Positions 1 through 9,379 are shown, counted from the first letter of the stretch. The stretch is DNA of 64,000 nucleotides from Novosphingobium umbonatum (GCF_004005905.1 NZ_SACO01000002.1:310001-374000), one strand, 5' to 3'. Numbers and translations are program-made. The notes: generated by a model from the letters alone, not told the origin.

Positions 1-95
1 GCATCACCCGCATCATAGGAGGAATGCAGCACATAGCCCAGGCCAATGCCCAGAATGAGGCCCAGAATCAGGAATTGCGTCAGACGCTGGCGCAT
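1..95 (-). CDS. N-terminus of a dicarboxylate/amino acid:cation symporter (partial)
   Basis: The minus strand opens with an ATG at 93-95 and reads a short basic start (MRQRLTQF) followed by a glycine-rich hydrophobic helix ending GLGYVLH; it then runs off the left edge of the window. This is the usual first membrane segment of the DAACS (DctA/GltP) sodium- or proton-coupled carboxylate carriers of the inner membrane. Only about 31 residues are visible, so the family call rests on the style of the N-terminus. No substrate can be assigned. Confidence 0.55.
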   Translation of the reverse strand, partial: MRQRLTQFLILGLILGIGLGYVLHSSYDAGD

Positions 96-210
96 CTTGG
101 ATAATCTCCGAATTAAAGGACTGCGCTAGCAATCCCCCAGACGCGGAGCAATAGGGTCGCGGAGCAACAGGGCCGGATTGCGTATCAGCCGCTTTTCCGC
201 TCCCCGCCCG

Positions 211-1389
211 TCAAATGGCCGCCAGCCCCGCTAAAGTGATCCGCGTGAAAATCCGCTGCAAGGCTTCCAGATCGGCAATCGCCACCGCCTCGTCCTTCTT
301 GTGCATCGTCGCGTTGCACAGGCCGAACTCGATCACCGGCGCCAGATTTTTGAGGAAACGCGCGTCCGACGTGCCGCCGCTGGTGGACACTTCCGCGTCC
401 AGCCCCGTCTCCGCCTTGATCGCCGCCAGCACCAGATCGGAAAAGGCACCGGGCGGCGTCAGGAAAGCCTCGCCCGAAATCACCGGCCGCACGCTGGCGC
501 CATGGCGCTCGGCAATGGCGGTCACCAGATCGGACAGGCTTTGCCCCGTGTGCAGGTCGTTGAAACGGATCGAGATACGCGCGCTGGCCTTTTGCGGGAT
601 GACATTGGTCGCCTTGTTGCCACAGGCAATGTCGGTCACTTCCAGATTGCTGGGCTGGAACCAGTCGGTGCCCTCATCCAGCTTGATCGCTTTCAATTCG
701 GCCAGCAGCGCCACCAGACGGGTGATCGGATTATCGGCCAGATGCGGATAGGCGACATGGCCCTGCGTGCCCTCCACCTCGATCCACATATTGACGCTGC
801 CGCGCCGCCCCACCTTGATCATATCGCCCAGGCGGTGAACCGAGGTCGGTTCGCCCACCAGAATGAGATCGGGGCGGATATGGGCGGCATTCATATGGTC
901 GATCAAGGCCAGCGTGCCATGGGTGGCCACGCCTTCCTCGTCACCGGTGATGATCAGGCTGACCGTGCCCGCCTCCTGCGGCACATCGCGCAGGGCGGCG
1001 ATAAAGGCGGCGACCGAGCCCTTCATATCCACCGCGCCGCGCCCATAGAGCAATTCGCCCGTTTCGGGCGTGCCGCGCCGCGTGGGGGCGAAAGGTCCGC
1101 TGGTCCAGCCTTCACCGGGCGGCACCACATCGACATGGCCCGCATAGGCAAAATGGCGGGTGCCCGCAGGTCCGCGCCGGATCGCGAACAGGTTCTCCAC
1201 CGGCCCATCGGGCGCCTCACCCGCCTGAAAACGATGCACGGCAAAGCCCATGGGCGCCAACATCTGTTCCAGACAGTCAAACACCATGCCCGTGGCGGGG
1301 GTCACGCTAGGGCAGGCGATCAGGGCTTCGGTCAAGCCCGCCACATCGGCGGCGGGGTCAACCAGACGGGATGTTACCAATTCGCTCAT
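211..1389 (-). CDS. dapE: Succinyl-diaminopimelate desuccinylase
   Basis: Cytosolic M20-family metallohydrolase that removes succinate from N-succinyl-LL-diaminopimelate in the lysine and meso-diaminopimelate pathway, so it feeds peptidoglycan synthesis. The 392 residues match the family's length. The two-zinc site motifs are visible: GHVDVVPPGEG near residue 85, GRGAVDMKG near 118, the catalytic GDEEG near 149, GEPTS near 178 and a late histidine in ATMHKKDE. The bacterial dimerisation domain lies between. It is transcribed on the same strand as the nuclease gene at 1460-2404 but is functionally unrelated to it. lysA, the last step of the same pathway, lies at the other end of the window. 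Confidence 0.95.
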   Translation of the reverse strand: MSELVTSRLVDPAADVAGLTEALIACPSVTPATGMVFDCLEQMLAPMGFAVHRFQAGEAPDGPVENLFAIRRGPAGTRHFAYAGHVDVVPPGEGWTSGPFAPTRRGTPETGELLYGRGAVDMKGSVAAFIAALRDVPQEAGTVSLIITGDEEGVATHGTLALIDHMNAAHIRPDLILVGEPTSVHRLGDMIKVGRRGSVNMWIEVEGTQGHVAYPHLADNPITRLVALLAELKAIKLDEGTDWFQPSNLEVTDIACGNKATNVIPQKASARISIRFNDLHTGQSLSDLVTAIAERHGASVRPVISGEAFLTPPGAFSDLVLAAIKAETGLDAEVSTSGGTSDARFLKNLAPVIEFGLCNATMHKKDEAVAIADLEALQRIFTRITLAGLAAI

Positions 1390-1459
1390 GCAACAAGCCT
1401 AGCAAAGGCTTGGCCCACTGACCAGCATGACAAGAAGGGAATTGCGCCATGCCGGTTAT

Positions 1460-2404
1460 TTAGGAGCCCAGCGCTTCCTCCATCAAGCGCGCCAGACGCA
1501 GGCCTGCGCGCAGCAGGCGGTCCGAAGCCAAGGGCACATCCTTGTCCAGATCGGCCTCGGACACGGTCACTTCCTTGGGCGTCTTGTCCTCCGGCCCCAC
1601 CACTTTGCCGAAAACCTGCGGGTAAACGACATCATGGGCCAGCTTCCAGCTTTCCTGCGCCCAATCGGGCACTTCGCCCGTGGCCAAACCCGCCTTTTCG
1701 GCAGGGCTATAGGCGCGCACCGCCGGCAGTTTGCCCGCCTTACGCGCACGTTCCACAATGTAATTGTCCCACATCCAATGCAGCGTCAGCGGGGTCGGCT
1801 TGGCGCTGACCACGGTGGGGGGCGTGGTGTTGATAATATAGGGCTCACCCGCGATATTGCCGACGATCACCCCATTGCCGCCCGCGTCATGGGCATGTTC
1901 GGCGGCATGCAGAGGCTGGTGCAAATCGCCCACAAAATGGACCAGAAAGGCCAGCGCTTCCAGACGCTGGGCCGCAGGCAGGCTGGCATCGGCCAGAATG
2001 CGCTTGGCGCGCGGGATCTGGGCGGTAACGCAATTGCCATAGGAGCAATTGGCCTTCATGTCGAAACCGCTGCCGGTCACATCGCTATCGTGGAAATGCC
2101 AAGGGAACGTATAGCCCCAGCGCCAACCCTGCGCCCGCATGCAATCGGGCCAGACCGAGGCATCGGCAATATCCTTAACCGGACAATTGGGGGTGCCCAA
2201 ACCGCTCTCGGCCTTCATCAAAGCCGCCACCTGCGCCTGCGCCTTGGGCGAGACATTGGCCAGCGCGATATTGGCGATGGTCTTGTGCCCCGTCTCCCCC
2301 CAGGCCAGCGCGGGCGAAGCCCAGCCCACGGCCAGAGCGGCCACAGCAGACAGAACGGAACGAAGCGGAGAGGCCGACAGGCGGCGAAGCTGTTGCGAGA
2401 TCAT
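1460..2404 (-). CDS. Secreted S1/P1-type single-strand nuclease
   Basis: A 314-residue exported protein of the S1/P1 zinc nuclease family (EC 3.1.30.1 type), which cleaves RNA and single-stranded DNA and removes 3'-phosphates. The start at 2404 gives a Sec signal peptide ending SPALA, and the mature protein begins with Trp (WGETGHKTIA). In this family the N-terminal Trp itself binds zinc after cleavage, so the start and cleavage site fit well. Further zinc ligands are visible in WHFHD, HFVGDLHQPLH and the later DN/H motifs. It probably scavenges phosphate or nucleosides in the periplasm or outside the cell. A perfect inverted repeat lies just upstream at 2415-2434. Confidence 0.9.
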   Translation of the reverse strand: MISQQLRRLSASPLRSVLSAVAALAVGWASPALAWGETGHKTIANIALANVSPKAQAQVAALMKAESGLGTPNCPVKDIADASVWPDCMRAQGWRWGYTFPWHFHDSDVTGSGFDMKANCSYGNCVTAQIPRAKRILADASLPAAQRLEALAFLVHFVGDLHQPLHAAEHAHDAGGNGVIVGNIAGEPYIINTTPPTVVSAKPTPLTLHWMWDNYIVERARKAGKLPAVRAYSPAEKAGLATGEVPDWAQESWKLAHDVVYPQVFGKVVGPEDKTPKEVTVSEADLDKDVPLASDRLLRAGLRLARLMEEALGS

Positions 2405-2414
2405 GGGCACAGCT

Positions 2415-2434
2415 TGTAACCTTGTTCGGTTACA
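2415..2434. promoter_or_regulatory. Inverted repeat upstream of the P1-type nuclease gene
   Basis: Two perfect 7-base arms, TGTAACC and GGTTACA, are separated by 6 bases and lie 11-30 bases upstream of the nuclease start codon on the minus strand. The position, next to or over the ribosome binding region, fits a repressor operator or an RNA hairpin controlling translation. The symmetry is seen in the sequence; its function is inferred. Confidence 0.4.
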
Positions 2435-2562
2435 TAAAAAAGGTGGCCAAATTGCGCTGGCCAGCTTTTCGCTCAGAAAGCGGCACCGGCCCGCTCCCCC
2501 TGCCCTGCCACCCATCGATGATACCGCAAGGTTGTCAGGGCAGGGGAAACGGGCCTAAGCCT

Positions 2563-3225
2563 TCAAACTTCCGCATCCCCCAGCACTGCTGCACGGATCT
2601 CGGCAATGCCCAGCCCCGTCTCGCTGGAGGTGATCATCACCTCGGGGTAAGCGGCGGAATGTTTGCGCGCCTCCGCAATCACCTTGGCGTGGACTTCGGC
2701 CAATTCGCTGGCCTTCACCTTATCCGCCTTGGTCAGCACCAGACGATAGCCCACGGCGGCCCCGTCCAGCATTTCCATCATTTCCAGATCTGGCGGCTTC
2801 ACCCCGTGGCGGCTGTCGATCAGCACCAAAGTGCGCTTCAACACCACGCGCCCGCGCAGGAATTCGCGCACCAGCTTCTTCCACTGCTCCACCACCTTGG
2901 GCGGCGCCTTGGCATAGCCATAGCCGGGCATGTCCACGAGGCGGAAGTCGGGCAGTTCGCCCGAGATCCCGCCCACTTCAAAGAAGTTCAATTCCTGCGT
3001 CCGGCCCGGCGTCACCGAAGTGCGCGCCAGAGACTTGCGCCCCGTGATCGCGTTCAGCAGCGAGGATTTCCCCACATTGGAGCGGCCCGCAAAGGCCACT
3101 TCGGGCACCACCGGATCGGGCAGGAATTTGAGCGCCGGCGCGGACAGGAGGAAGTCCACCCGCCCCGAAAAGAGCTTGCGGGCGCGTTCCATCAACGCTT
3201 GCTGGGTGGCTTCTTCTTCAGTCAC
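2563..3225 (-). CDS. engB: Ribosome biogenesis GTPase EngB (YihA/YsxC)
   Basis: TrmE-Era-EngA-like GTPase needed for late assembly of the large ribosomal subunit. The 220-residue protein has the G1 loop AGRSNVGKSS (near 68), G2 threonine in TSVTPGRTQ, G3 DMPGYG, and G4 LTKADK. It starts with GTG at 3225 inside the yidC stop codon (a GTGA overlap), so the two are translationally coupled. An alternative internal Met exists but would delete conserved N-terminal sequence. The order yidD-yidC-engB is common in alphaproteobacteria. Confidence 0.95.
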   Translation of the reverse strand: MTEEEATQQALMERARKLFSGRVDFLLSAPALKFLPDPVVPEVAFAGRSNVGKSSLLNAITGRKSLARTSVTPGRTQELNFFEVGGISGELPDFRLVDMPGYGYAKAPPKVVEQWKKLVREFLRGRVVLKRTLVLIDSRHGVKPPDLEMMEMLDGAAVGYRLVLTKADKVKASELAEVHAKVIAEARKHSAAYPEVMITSSETGLGIAEIRAAVLGDAEV

Positions 3226-4967
3226 TTCTTGGCCTTGTCTTTCAGCGGTGCCGGAGCGGCAGCCGCAGCCTTCATCTGGGGATGACGGCTATAGAGATAT
3301 TTCTGCTGGGCAATCGTCAGCAGGTTGGACGTGATCCAGTAGAGCAGCAGACCCGAGGCGAAAGGCGCCATGATGAACATCATCATCCAGGGCATGATCG
3401 ACATCACCTGCTGCTGCGCGGGATCGGGCGCGGCCGGTTGCAGCTTGAACTGCAGCCACATGGTGATGCCCAGCAACAGACCCAGCAAACCGATCGTCAG
3501 GAACGAAGGCGGCGTGAAGGGCAGCAGGCCGAACAGGTTGAGGATATACATCGGATCGGGCGAGGACAGATCGCGGATCCACAGCGCAAAGGGCTGGTGG
3601 CGCATGTCGATCGACACCATCAGCACCTTGTACAGCGCGAAGAACACAGGGATCTGCAGGAAGATCGGCAGACAGCCTGCCAACGGGTTCACACCCTCTT
3701 CCTTATACAGCTTCATGGTTTCTTCCTGAAGCTTGGCGCGGTCGTCCTTGTAACGCTCCTGCAAAGCCTTCATCTTGGGCTGGATCGCCTTCATGGCGGC
3801 CATGCTCTTGAACTGGCGCTGGGCGACAGGGAACATGATGCCGCGCACAATCGCGGTCAGACAGATGATGGCCACGCCGAAATTGCCGACAAATTTGAAC
3901 AGCGAACGCAGCAGCCAGAAGATCGGCTTTTCAAACCAGCGGAACCAGCCCCAGTCAATCGCCAGACCGAAATTGGCAATGCCGGTCGCTTCATAGCGGT
4001 CGAGGACGAGGCTTTCCTTGGCACCGGCAAACAGACGGGTGCTGCGCGCGGCATTCTGGCCGGGGGCGACGATCTGCGGTTGATAGACCACGTCGGCGCG
4101 GAACAGGCCATTGCCAAGGCTGCGGAAATCGCTGCTGGCCACGCCGGATTCGGGGATCAGCGTGCTCATCCAGTAAATGTCGGTAAAGCCGATCCAGTCC
4201 AGCTTGCCCGCGCCAGCCACCAGACCCTTTTCGGCCACATCACTATAATTGGGGTCAAACTTCACCGCGCCATCAAAGGCGCCAAACGGGCCGGAGTGGA
4301 TGTTCCACGAATCGACGCTGGCGGTCTTTTCCGTGCGACGGATCAGGCCAAAGGGCGTCACGCTGACCGGAGCTGCACCGGCATTGATCACAGCCTGCTT
4401 GGCGCTGATCATGTAATCGGCATCGATGGCATAGGTGATAGTAAAGGTCTGGCCGGTGGCATTGGCCCAGCTCAGCGTCAACGGCGTCTGCGGGGTCAGC
4501 TTGGCACCGGCGGGCACGGTCCAAACCGTGTTGCCATCGGGCGTCTGTACACCCTGTCCTACCCAGCCCAGCTGCGCGAAATGTTCGGCAGGCGTGCCAG
4601 CGGGCGAGAAGAGACGGACCGGCTTGCTATCCTTTTCCACCGTCTGCTTGTGGCGGTTGATCGACAGGTCATCGACCACCGCACCAACCAGATTGATCGA
4701 GCCCGACAGGCCCGGCGCTTCCACCGGCACACGCGCGCCAGCGTTCAGATCAGTGTTGAGCGCCTTGGCCTCCACCGCCTGATCGACCACGCTGGTAAGG
4801 CCGCCTTCACGGGTGGGCTTGGCGCTGGCGGTGGGGGTCGGGCTGGCAACAGCGGCAGGCTTGGGCTTGCCCGCATCGGGATAGAAATAGCGGATCGCCG
4901 CATCCCAGCCAAACAGCAGAAGCCCGGTCAGCAGCATCGCAATCATCATATTGCGCTGGTTCTTCAC
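3222..4967 (-). CDS. yidC: Membrane protein insertase YidC
   Basis: Inserts and folds inner-membrane proteins, alone or with SecYEG. The 581-residue protein has the Gram-negative layout: a first membrane helix (MMIAMLLTGLLLFGWD), a Pro/Ala linker, a large periplasmic beta domain to about residue 350, and five C-terminal helices. The conserved positive residue of the hydrophilic groove is in AIVRGIMFPVAQRQFKS. The C-terminus is basic (KDKAKK), as expected for ribosome contact. A GTG start at 4965-4967 is preceded by a good GAGGAAA site. Confidence 0.96.
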   Translation of the reverse strand: MKNQRNMMIAMLLTGLLLFGWDAAIRYFYPDAGKPKPAAVASPTPTASAKPTREGGLTSVVDQAVEAKALNTDLNAGARVPVEAPGLSGSINLVGAVVDDLSINRHKQTVEKDSKPVRLFSPAGTPAEHFAQLGWVGQGVQTPDGNTVWTVPAGAKLTPQTPLTLSWANATGQTFTITYAIDADYMISAKQAVINAGAAPVSVTPFGLIRRTEKTASVDSWNIHSGPFGAFDGAVKFDPNYSDVAEKGLVAGAGKLDWIGFTDIYWMSTLIPESGVASSDFRSLGNGLFRADVVYQPQIVAPGQNAARSTRLFAGAKESLVLDRYEATGIANFGLAIDWGWFRWFEKPIFWLLRSLFKFVGNFGVAIICLTAIVRGIMFPVAQRQFKSMAAMKAIQPKMKALQERYKDDRAKLQEETMKLYKEEGVNPLAGCLPIFLQIPVFFALYKVLMVSIDMRHQPFALWIRDLSSPDPMYILNLFGLLPFTPPSFLTIGLLGLLLGITMWLQFKLQPAAPDPAQQQVMSIMPWMMMFIMAPFASGLLLYWITSNLLTIAQQKYLYSRHPQMKAAAAAPAPLKDKAKK

Positions 4968-5013
4968 GCGTATTTCCTCAAGCCAGACATCATAACAACA
5001 GATTTAACGGGAA

Positions 5014-5223
5014 TCAGGGCACCGGATCATAGCCGTGCCCACCCCATGGGTGGCAGCGCAATAGACGCTTCGCCGCCAACCATCCACCCTTAATCGCGCC
5101 ATATTTCTGCAGCGCCTGTATGGCATAGGCCGAGCAGGACGGCGCATAGCGGCAGGATGGAGGCAGAATGCGCGATGGCCCCCATTGCCACAGGCGGGCG
5201 ATGAAGATCAGCGCATATTTCAC
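5014..5223 (-). CDS. yidD: Membrane protein insertion efficiency factor YidD
   Basis: A 69-residue protein of the YidD (UPF0161) family, a small membrane-associated partner of YidC. The family signature is plain: [23 protein letters not shown], the two cysteines, and GGHGYDPVP at the C-terminus. It starts at a GTG that overlaps the rnpA stop codon (GTGA), and yidC follows after 46 bases. This is the standard rpmH-rnpA-yidD-yidC order. Confidence 0.95.
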   Translation of the reverse strand: MKYALIFIARLWQWGPSRILPPSCRYAPSCSAYAIQALQKYGAIKGGWLAAKRLLRCHPWGGHGYDPVP

Positions 5224-5690
5224 GCGCCAGACACCGTGGGTTGAGGCGCTTTGGGCTTACCCGCGGCCTGCCCGCCACGACCTTTCAGCCTTGGCCCCTT
5301 GCGCGGCGGATCGCCCTTGCCAGCCCGCGCCCGTTCCAGCGCCACCAGCAATTCGGCGCGCAACAGGGCAAAGTCACGCTCTACCCCGCCCTCGCGCCCG
5401 ATCAGCACATGGTCATGCCCCGCCAGCCCATGCTGCGGCAAGACTTCACGCACCAAAGCGCGAAAGCGCCGCTTCATCCGGTTGCGCACCACGGCATTGC
5501 CGATTTTCTTGGTAACGGTAATGCCGAAACGGGCCGCATCGCCGCCATTGGGGCGCACCTGCAACACCAAACCGGCGCGGGCGATTCGCAAGCCTTTATT
5601 GGCGGCCAGAAAGTCTGCGCGGCGGGTCAGCACTTGCAGCTTGAGCGGCAAGGTTTGAGCATCAGCCTCTTTGACCAGCACATCACCCAT
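5220..5690 (-). CDS. rnpA: Ribonuclease P protein component
   Basis: Basic protein subunit of RNase P, which matures tRNA 5' ends with the RNA subunit. The core [28 protein letters not shown], with the RNR motif, is diagnostic. I chose the ATG at 5690, which gives 156 residues; ATGs at 5705 and further upstream are in frame, but the strong hairpin at 5731-5757 argues against much longer forms. The C-terminal 30 residues are a Gly/Lys/Pro-rich tail that looks disordered. It follows rpmH on the same strand. Confidence 0.88.
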   Translation of the reverse strand: MGDVLVKEADAQTLPLKLQVLTRRADFLAANKGLRIARAGLVLQVRPNGGDAARFGITVTKKIGNAVVRNRMKRRFRALVREVLPQHGLAGHDHVLIGREGGVERDFALLRAELLVALERARAGKGDPPRKGPRLKGRGGQAAGKPKAPQPTVSGA

Positions 5691-5730
5691 GGACGCACTA
5701 CCCATCAACAAGCGCCCCACCAACAAAGAT

Positions 5731-5757
5731 GGGGCCGAAGGCATAGCCTCCGGCCCC
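5731..5757. terminator. Hairpin between rpmH and rnpA
   Basis: GGGGCCGAAGGC, a 3-base loop ATA, then GCCTCCGGCCCC form a stem of about 11 pairs with one mismatch. It lies 29 bases beyond the rpmH stop codon and 41 bases before the rnpA start. It is followed on the minus strand only by a weak T-rich stretch. It could partly end rpmH transcription, so that rnpA gets less mRNA, or be a processing site. Confidence 0.5.
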
Positions 5758-5785
5758 GTCTTTACACCGTGATCGAACGAATCGA

Positions 5786-5920
5786 TCAGGCCGACAGGTT
5801 CTTGCGGCCACGTGCGCGGCGGGCGCGCAGCACCTTGCGACCACCAACGGTCGCGGTGCGAGCACGGAAGCCGTGACGGCGGGCGCGGACGAGCCGGCTG
5901 GGCTGGAAAGTGCGCTTCAT
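5786..5920 (-). CDS. rpmH: 50S ribosomal protein L34
   Basis: A 44-residue, very basic protein starting [20 protein letters not shown] and ending [11 protein letters not shown], which is the conserved L34 sequence. It sits at the head of the rpmH-rnpA-yidD-yidC-engB array. The start is an ATG at 5918-5920 with a G-rich stretch upstream. The 247-base gap to comM must carry its promoter, together with that of the divergent comM gene. Confidence 0.97.
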   Translation of the reverse strand: MKRTFQPSRLVRARRHGFRARTATVGGRKVLRARRARGRKNLSA

Positions 5921-6167
5921 TGTCAAAACCCTCGAATTGCGTTGACCGGCGTTTGATCCGGATTGCGTTGATTGACGCAGTCCTGCGCCAGATACACCAT
6001 AGCATCGCTGCCAAGGCGTGAAGCGGCGCCAGTATGGGATGCGCGCTCCAGAGTCAAGGGATTCGCGTTAGCTCGTCCCCCTTCACGGGCGCCCCTTTCC
6101 ATTTCCCGCTCGACAAAGTCAAGAATAGGTAGAAATACTTGGCAAAACAGCATGAGAGGATGTGGCC

Positions 6168-7676
6168 ATGGTGGCTCTGGTGCAAACCGTCGCCTATCTG
6201 GGACTGGATGCCCGTGCGGTAGAGGTGCAATGCCAATTGGCCGCTGGCCTGCCCGGCTTCCATCTGGTGGGCCTGCCGGACAAGGCGGTGAATGAAAGCC
6301 GCCAAAGGGTGCAGGCCGCGCTGACCGCGATGGGATTGGCGCTGCCGCCCAAGCGGATCATCGTCAATATGTCGCCCGCCGATCTGCCCAAGGAGGGCAG
6401 TCATTACGACCTGCCCATCGCGCTGGCCCTGCTGGCGGCGATGGGGGTTTGCGATGGCGAACAATTGCAGGATTTTCTGGCGGTGGGCGAATTGTCGCTC
6501 GACGGGCGGATTGTCGGCTCGCCCGGCGTGTTGCTGGCTGCCATGCATGCAAGTGTCCGCGATCTTGGCCTGATCTGCCCCGCCGCCCAAGGACCAGAGG
6601 CGCGCTGGGCCGCAGGCGTGCCGGTGGTGCCCGCGCCCGACCTGGCCAGCCTGCTCGCCCATTTGAAAGGCGCGCAAGTGTTGAGCCCGCCCGCCATGGG
6701 CCAAGCCGAACCGCCGGCGGCAGGGCCGGATTTGAAGCAGGTGAAGGGGCAGGAAACCGCCCGCCGCGCTTTGGAGATTGCCGCAGCGGGGTCGCATAAT
6801 CTGCTGATGGTCGGTCCACCCGGCGCGGGCAAATCGCTGCTCGCCTCCTGCCTGCCCAGCATCCTGCCCCCGCTCAGCCCCGCCGAGGCACTGGAAGTCT
6901 CGATGATCGCCTCGGTCGCGGGCACATTGGAAGGCGGGCGGATCAGCCGCAACCGCCCCTTTCGCGCGCCGCACCACAGCGCCAGCATGGCCGCGATGAC
7001 CGGCGGCGGATTGCGCGCCAAACCCGGTGAGGTCAGCATGGCGCATCTGGGCGTGCTATTCCTTGACGAATTGCCCGAATTCCAGCGCGCGGTGCTCGAT
7101 TCGCTGCGCCAGCCTCTGGAAAGCGGCGAGGTCAGCGTGGCCCGCGCCAATGCCCATGTCACCTATCCGGCCCGCGTTCAATTGATTGCGGCGATGAACC
7201 CCTGCCGCTGCGGCCATCTGGGCGATGCCTCACTGGCCTGTTCGCGCGCGCCGCGCTGCGCCGCCGATTACCAGAGCAAGGTTTCAGGCCCCCTGCTCGA
7301 CCGCATTGACCTGCATGTAGAGGTTGATCCGGTCCGCGCCGTCGATCTGGCCCTGCCCGCGCCCAAGGAAGGCAGCGCGCAAGTGGCCGCCCGTGTGGCC
7401 AAAGCCCGCGCGATCCAGGCCGAAAGGTTGGCTGGCACCGCCATGCGCAGCAACGCCGATCTGGACGGGGACGCGCTGGAGGCCTTTGCCACGCCCGAAA
7501 CACCCGCGCAGGAACTCTTGCTGAAAGCTGCCGCCACGATGAACCTGTCGGCGCGTTCCTATACGCGCATCCGCCGCGTGGCGCGCACCATCGCCGATCT
7601 GGCAGGCAGCGAGTGTATCACCCGCGCCCATATGGCCGAAGCCCTATCCTACCGCCGACAAGCCCCCAGAGCTTAA
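6168..7676 (+). CDS. comM: YifB/ComM family Mg-chelatase-like AAA+ ATPase
   Basis: A 502-residue YifB/ComM protein. In naturally competent bacteria ComM is a hexameric helicase that promotes branch migration during integration of transforming DNA. The N-terminal LonC-like domain (ARAVEVQCQLAAGLPGFHLVGLPDKAVNES), Walker A GPPGAGKS near residue 219, Walker B LGVLFLDELPEF, the NPCRCGH cysteines and the arginine finger region SGPLLDRIDLHVEV are all seen. The ATG at 6168 has a GAGAGGA site 7 bases upstream, better than the GTG at 6162. Whether this organism is competent cannot be told from the window. Confidence 0.93.
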   Translation: MVALVQTVAYLGLDARAVEVQCQLAAGLPGFHLVGLPDKAVNESRQRVQAALTAMGLALPPKRIIVNMSPADLPKEGSHYDLPIALALLAAMGVCDGEQLQDFLAVGELSLDGRIVGSPGVLLAAMHASVRDLGLICPAAQGPEARWAAGVPVVPAPDLASLLAHLKGAQVLSPPAMGQAEPPAAGPDLKQVKGQETARRALEIAAAGSHNLLMVGPPGAGKSLLASCLPSILPPLSPAEALEVSMIASVAGTLEGGRISRNRPFRAPHHSASMAAMTGGGLRAKPGEVSMAHLGVLFLDELPEFQRAVLDSLRQPLESGEVSVARANAHVTYPARVQLIAAMNPCRCGHLGDASLACSRAPRCAADYQSKVSGPLLDRIDLHVEVDPVRAVDLALPAPKEGSAQVAARVAKARAIQAERLAGTAMRSNADLDGDALEAFATPETPAQELLLKAAATMNLSARSYTRIRRVARTIADLAGSECITRAHMAEALSYRRQAPRA

Positions 7677-9379
7677 ACCGCAGGCGCAGGCAAGAGATGC
7701 GGCACCATCCGCTCCTTGGGACCAAAGCCGACGATCCGGCCCTCCTGCATCAGCACCACCAGATCCATCGCCTGCAAGATCGAGGCGCGATGCGCCACGG
7801 CAATCACAATCGCGCCGCGCGCCCGCGCCTGACGGATTGCGCCCATCAGCGCCTGATCGCCTTCCTCGTCCAGATTGGAATTGGGCTCGTCCAGCACGAT
7901 CAGAAAAGGATCGCCATACAGCGCGCGTGCCAACGCAATCCGCTGCTTCTGCCCGCCCGACAGCGTCTGCCCCTCGCGCCCGACCGGCGTGTTATAACCC
8001 TTGGGCAGTTTCAGGATCAGATCATGGACACCAGCCGCCTTGGCCGCCTCCACCACCGCATCGGACGTGGCCTGCGGGTCAAAGCGGGCAATGTTCTCGG
8101 CCACCGATCCTTCCAGCAGTTCAACATTCTGCGGCACATAGCCGATCTGGCGGCCCCATTCCTGCACCGGCCATTGCTCGATCGCCGCGCCATCCAGACG
8201 CACATGGCCATCGGCCAAGGCCCAGACGCCGGTGATCGCGCGCACCAAGGTCGACTTGCCGCAACCGCTCGGCCCCAGAATGGCCACGCCCTCGCCCGCT
8301 TTGACGAGCAGGCTCACCCCGCGCACGGTGGGCTCGGTGCTGCCTGGAGGGCCCAACGTCACGCTTTGCAATTCCAGCTTGTTGGTCGCGGCGGGCAACC
8401 ATTGCAGGCTCTCGGTATCGGGCATTTCGCCCAACCATTTATGCAGCCGCGCCCAGCTTTGCCGCGCAGAGATAAAGCCGCGCCAATTGCCGATAATGCT
8501 TTCCAGCGGCGCCAGCGCGCGTGATGACAGGATCGAACTGGCAAAGATCACCCCGCCGGTCGCCATCTGCTTCATCACCAGCAGCGCGCCCACCGTCAAC
8601 ACCGCCGATTGCAGCACCATACGGCTGATTTTCGACAGGTTGCCCATGCCATTGACCACCGCCGACAAACGCCCCTGCGCGGCCAGCATCGTCTGGCTGG
8701 TGGCGACCCAGCGGTCGCCCATGCGTTGTTGCATGCCCATGGCGGTGAACACTTCGGCATGGCGGCGCGCGGCCTCGGCCTCCAGCAAGCGGCGCGTGTT
8801 CCATTCCATCAACTGGGCGGAAGGCTCCTTGGTCATTTTTTCGACCAGATAGGTGATAGCCACCAGAATCGCGCCCCCCACCAGCACCGTAATGCCCAGA
8901 TAGGGATGCAGCAGGAACAGCACCGCGATAAAGAACAGCATCCAAGGCATATCGACCAAAGCCGATGGTCCCGCGCCCGACAGAAAGCTGCGCAACTGGT
9001 CCAGATCGCGCATCGGCTGTGTGGCATCGCCCGCCGCCTGTTTACGCCCCAGCATGATGATCAGCGCATGGACATCGCGGTTGAGGTCCACGTCCACCGC
9101 ATTGGCGAAATGGATCAGCAAGCGGCTGCGGATGAAATCCAGCACACCCTGAAACACATAGGCCACCAGCACCAGCACCGCCAGACCAAACAGGGTCGGC
9201 ACGCTGCGACTGGGCAGCACCATGTCGTAAACCATCATCATATAGAGCGAGCCGGACAGCAGCAGCACATTAAGCGCAACGCTGAGCACGCCAATCCCCA
9301 CCATCGCCTTGCGGCTATCGCGCAGGATGGCTTTCAATTTTTCATGCTGTTCGGGCGGGGCGGCAGGCTCTGTGGTCAT
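7673..9379 (-). CDS. Type I secretion system permease/ATPase (PrtD/HlyB-like ABC protein)
   Basis: A 568-residue ABC half-transporter of the type I secretion group without an N-terminal C39-like domain. About six membrane helices lie in residues 25-300, then a nucleotide-binding domain with Walker A GPSGCGKST (near 362), signature LSGGQKQR, Walker B IVLDEPNSNLD and the H-loop AVAHR. Members normally work with a periplasmic HlyD-type adaptor and TolC to secrete a protein with a C-terminal signal. Neither partner nor an RTX-type substrate is adjacent. Its stop codon overlaps the comM stop by four bases in the convergent orientation. Confidence 0.88.
   Translation of the reverse strand: MTTEPAAPPEQHEKLKAILRDSRKAMVGIGVLSVALNVLLLSGSLYMMMVYDMVLPSRSVPTLFGLAVLVLVAYVFQGVLDFIRSRLLIHFANAVDVDLNRDVHALIIMLGRKQAAGDATQPMRDLDQLRSFLSGAGPSALVDMPWMLFFIAVLFLLHPYLGITVLVGGAILVAITYLVEKMTKEPSAQLMEWNTRRLLEAEAARRHAEVFTAMGMQQRMGDRWVATSQTMLAAQGRLSAVVNGMGNLSKISRMVLQSAVLTVGALLVMKQMATGGVIFASSILSSRALAPLESIIGNWRGFISARQSWARLHKWLGEMPDTESLQWLPAATNKLELQSVTLGPPGSTEPTVRGVSLLVKAGEGVAILGPSGCGKSTLVRAITGVWALADGHVRLDGAAIEQWPVQEWGRQIGYVPQNVELLEGSVAENIARFDPQATSDAVVEAAKAAGVHDLILKLPKGYNTPVGREGQTLSGGQKQRIALARALYGDPFLIVLDEPNSNLDEEGDQALMGAIRQARARGAIVIAVAHRASILQAMDLVVLMQEGRIVGFGPKERMVPHLLPAPAV

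Noticed and set aside
3282..5093. A 603-codon plus-strand frame opposite yidC
   Set aside because: It is Arg/Gln/His-rich with no recognisable domain and lies antisense to an unambiguous yidC.
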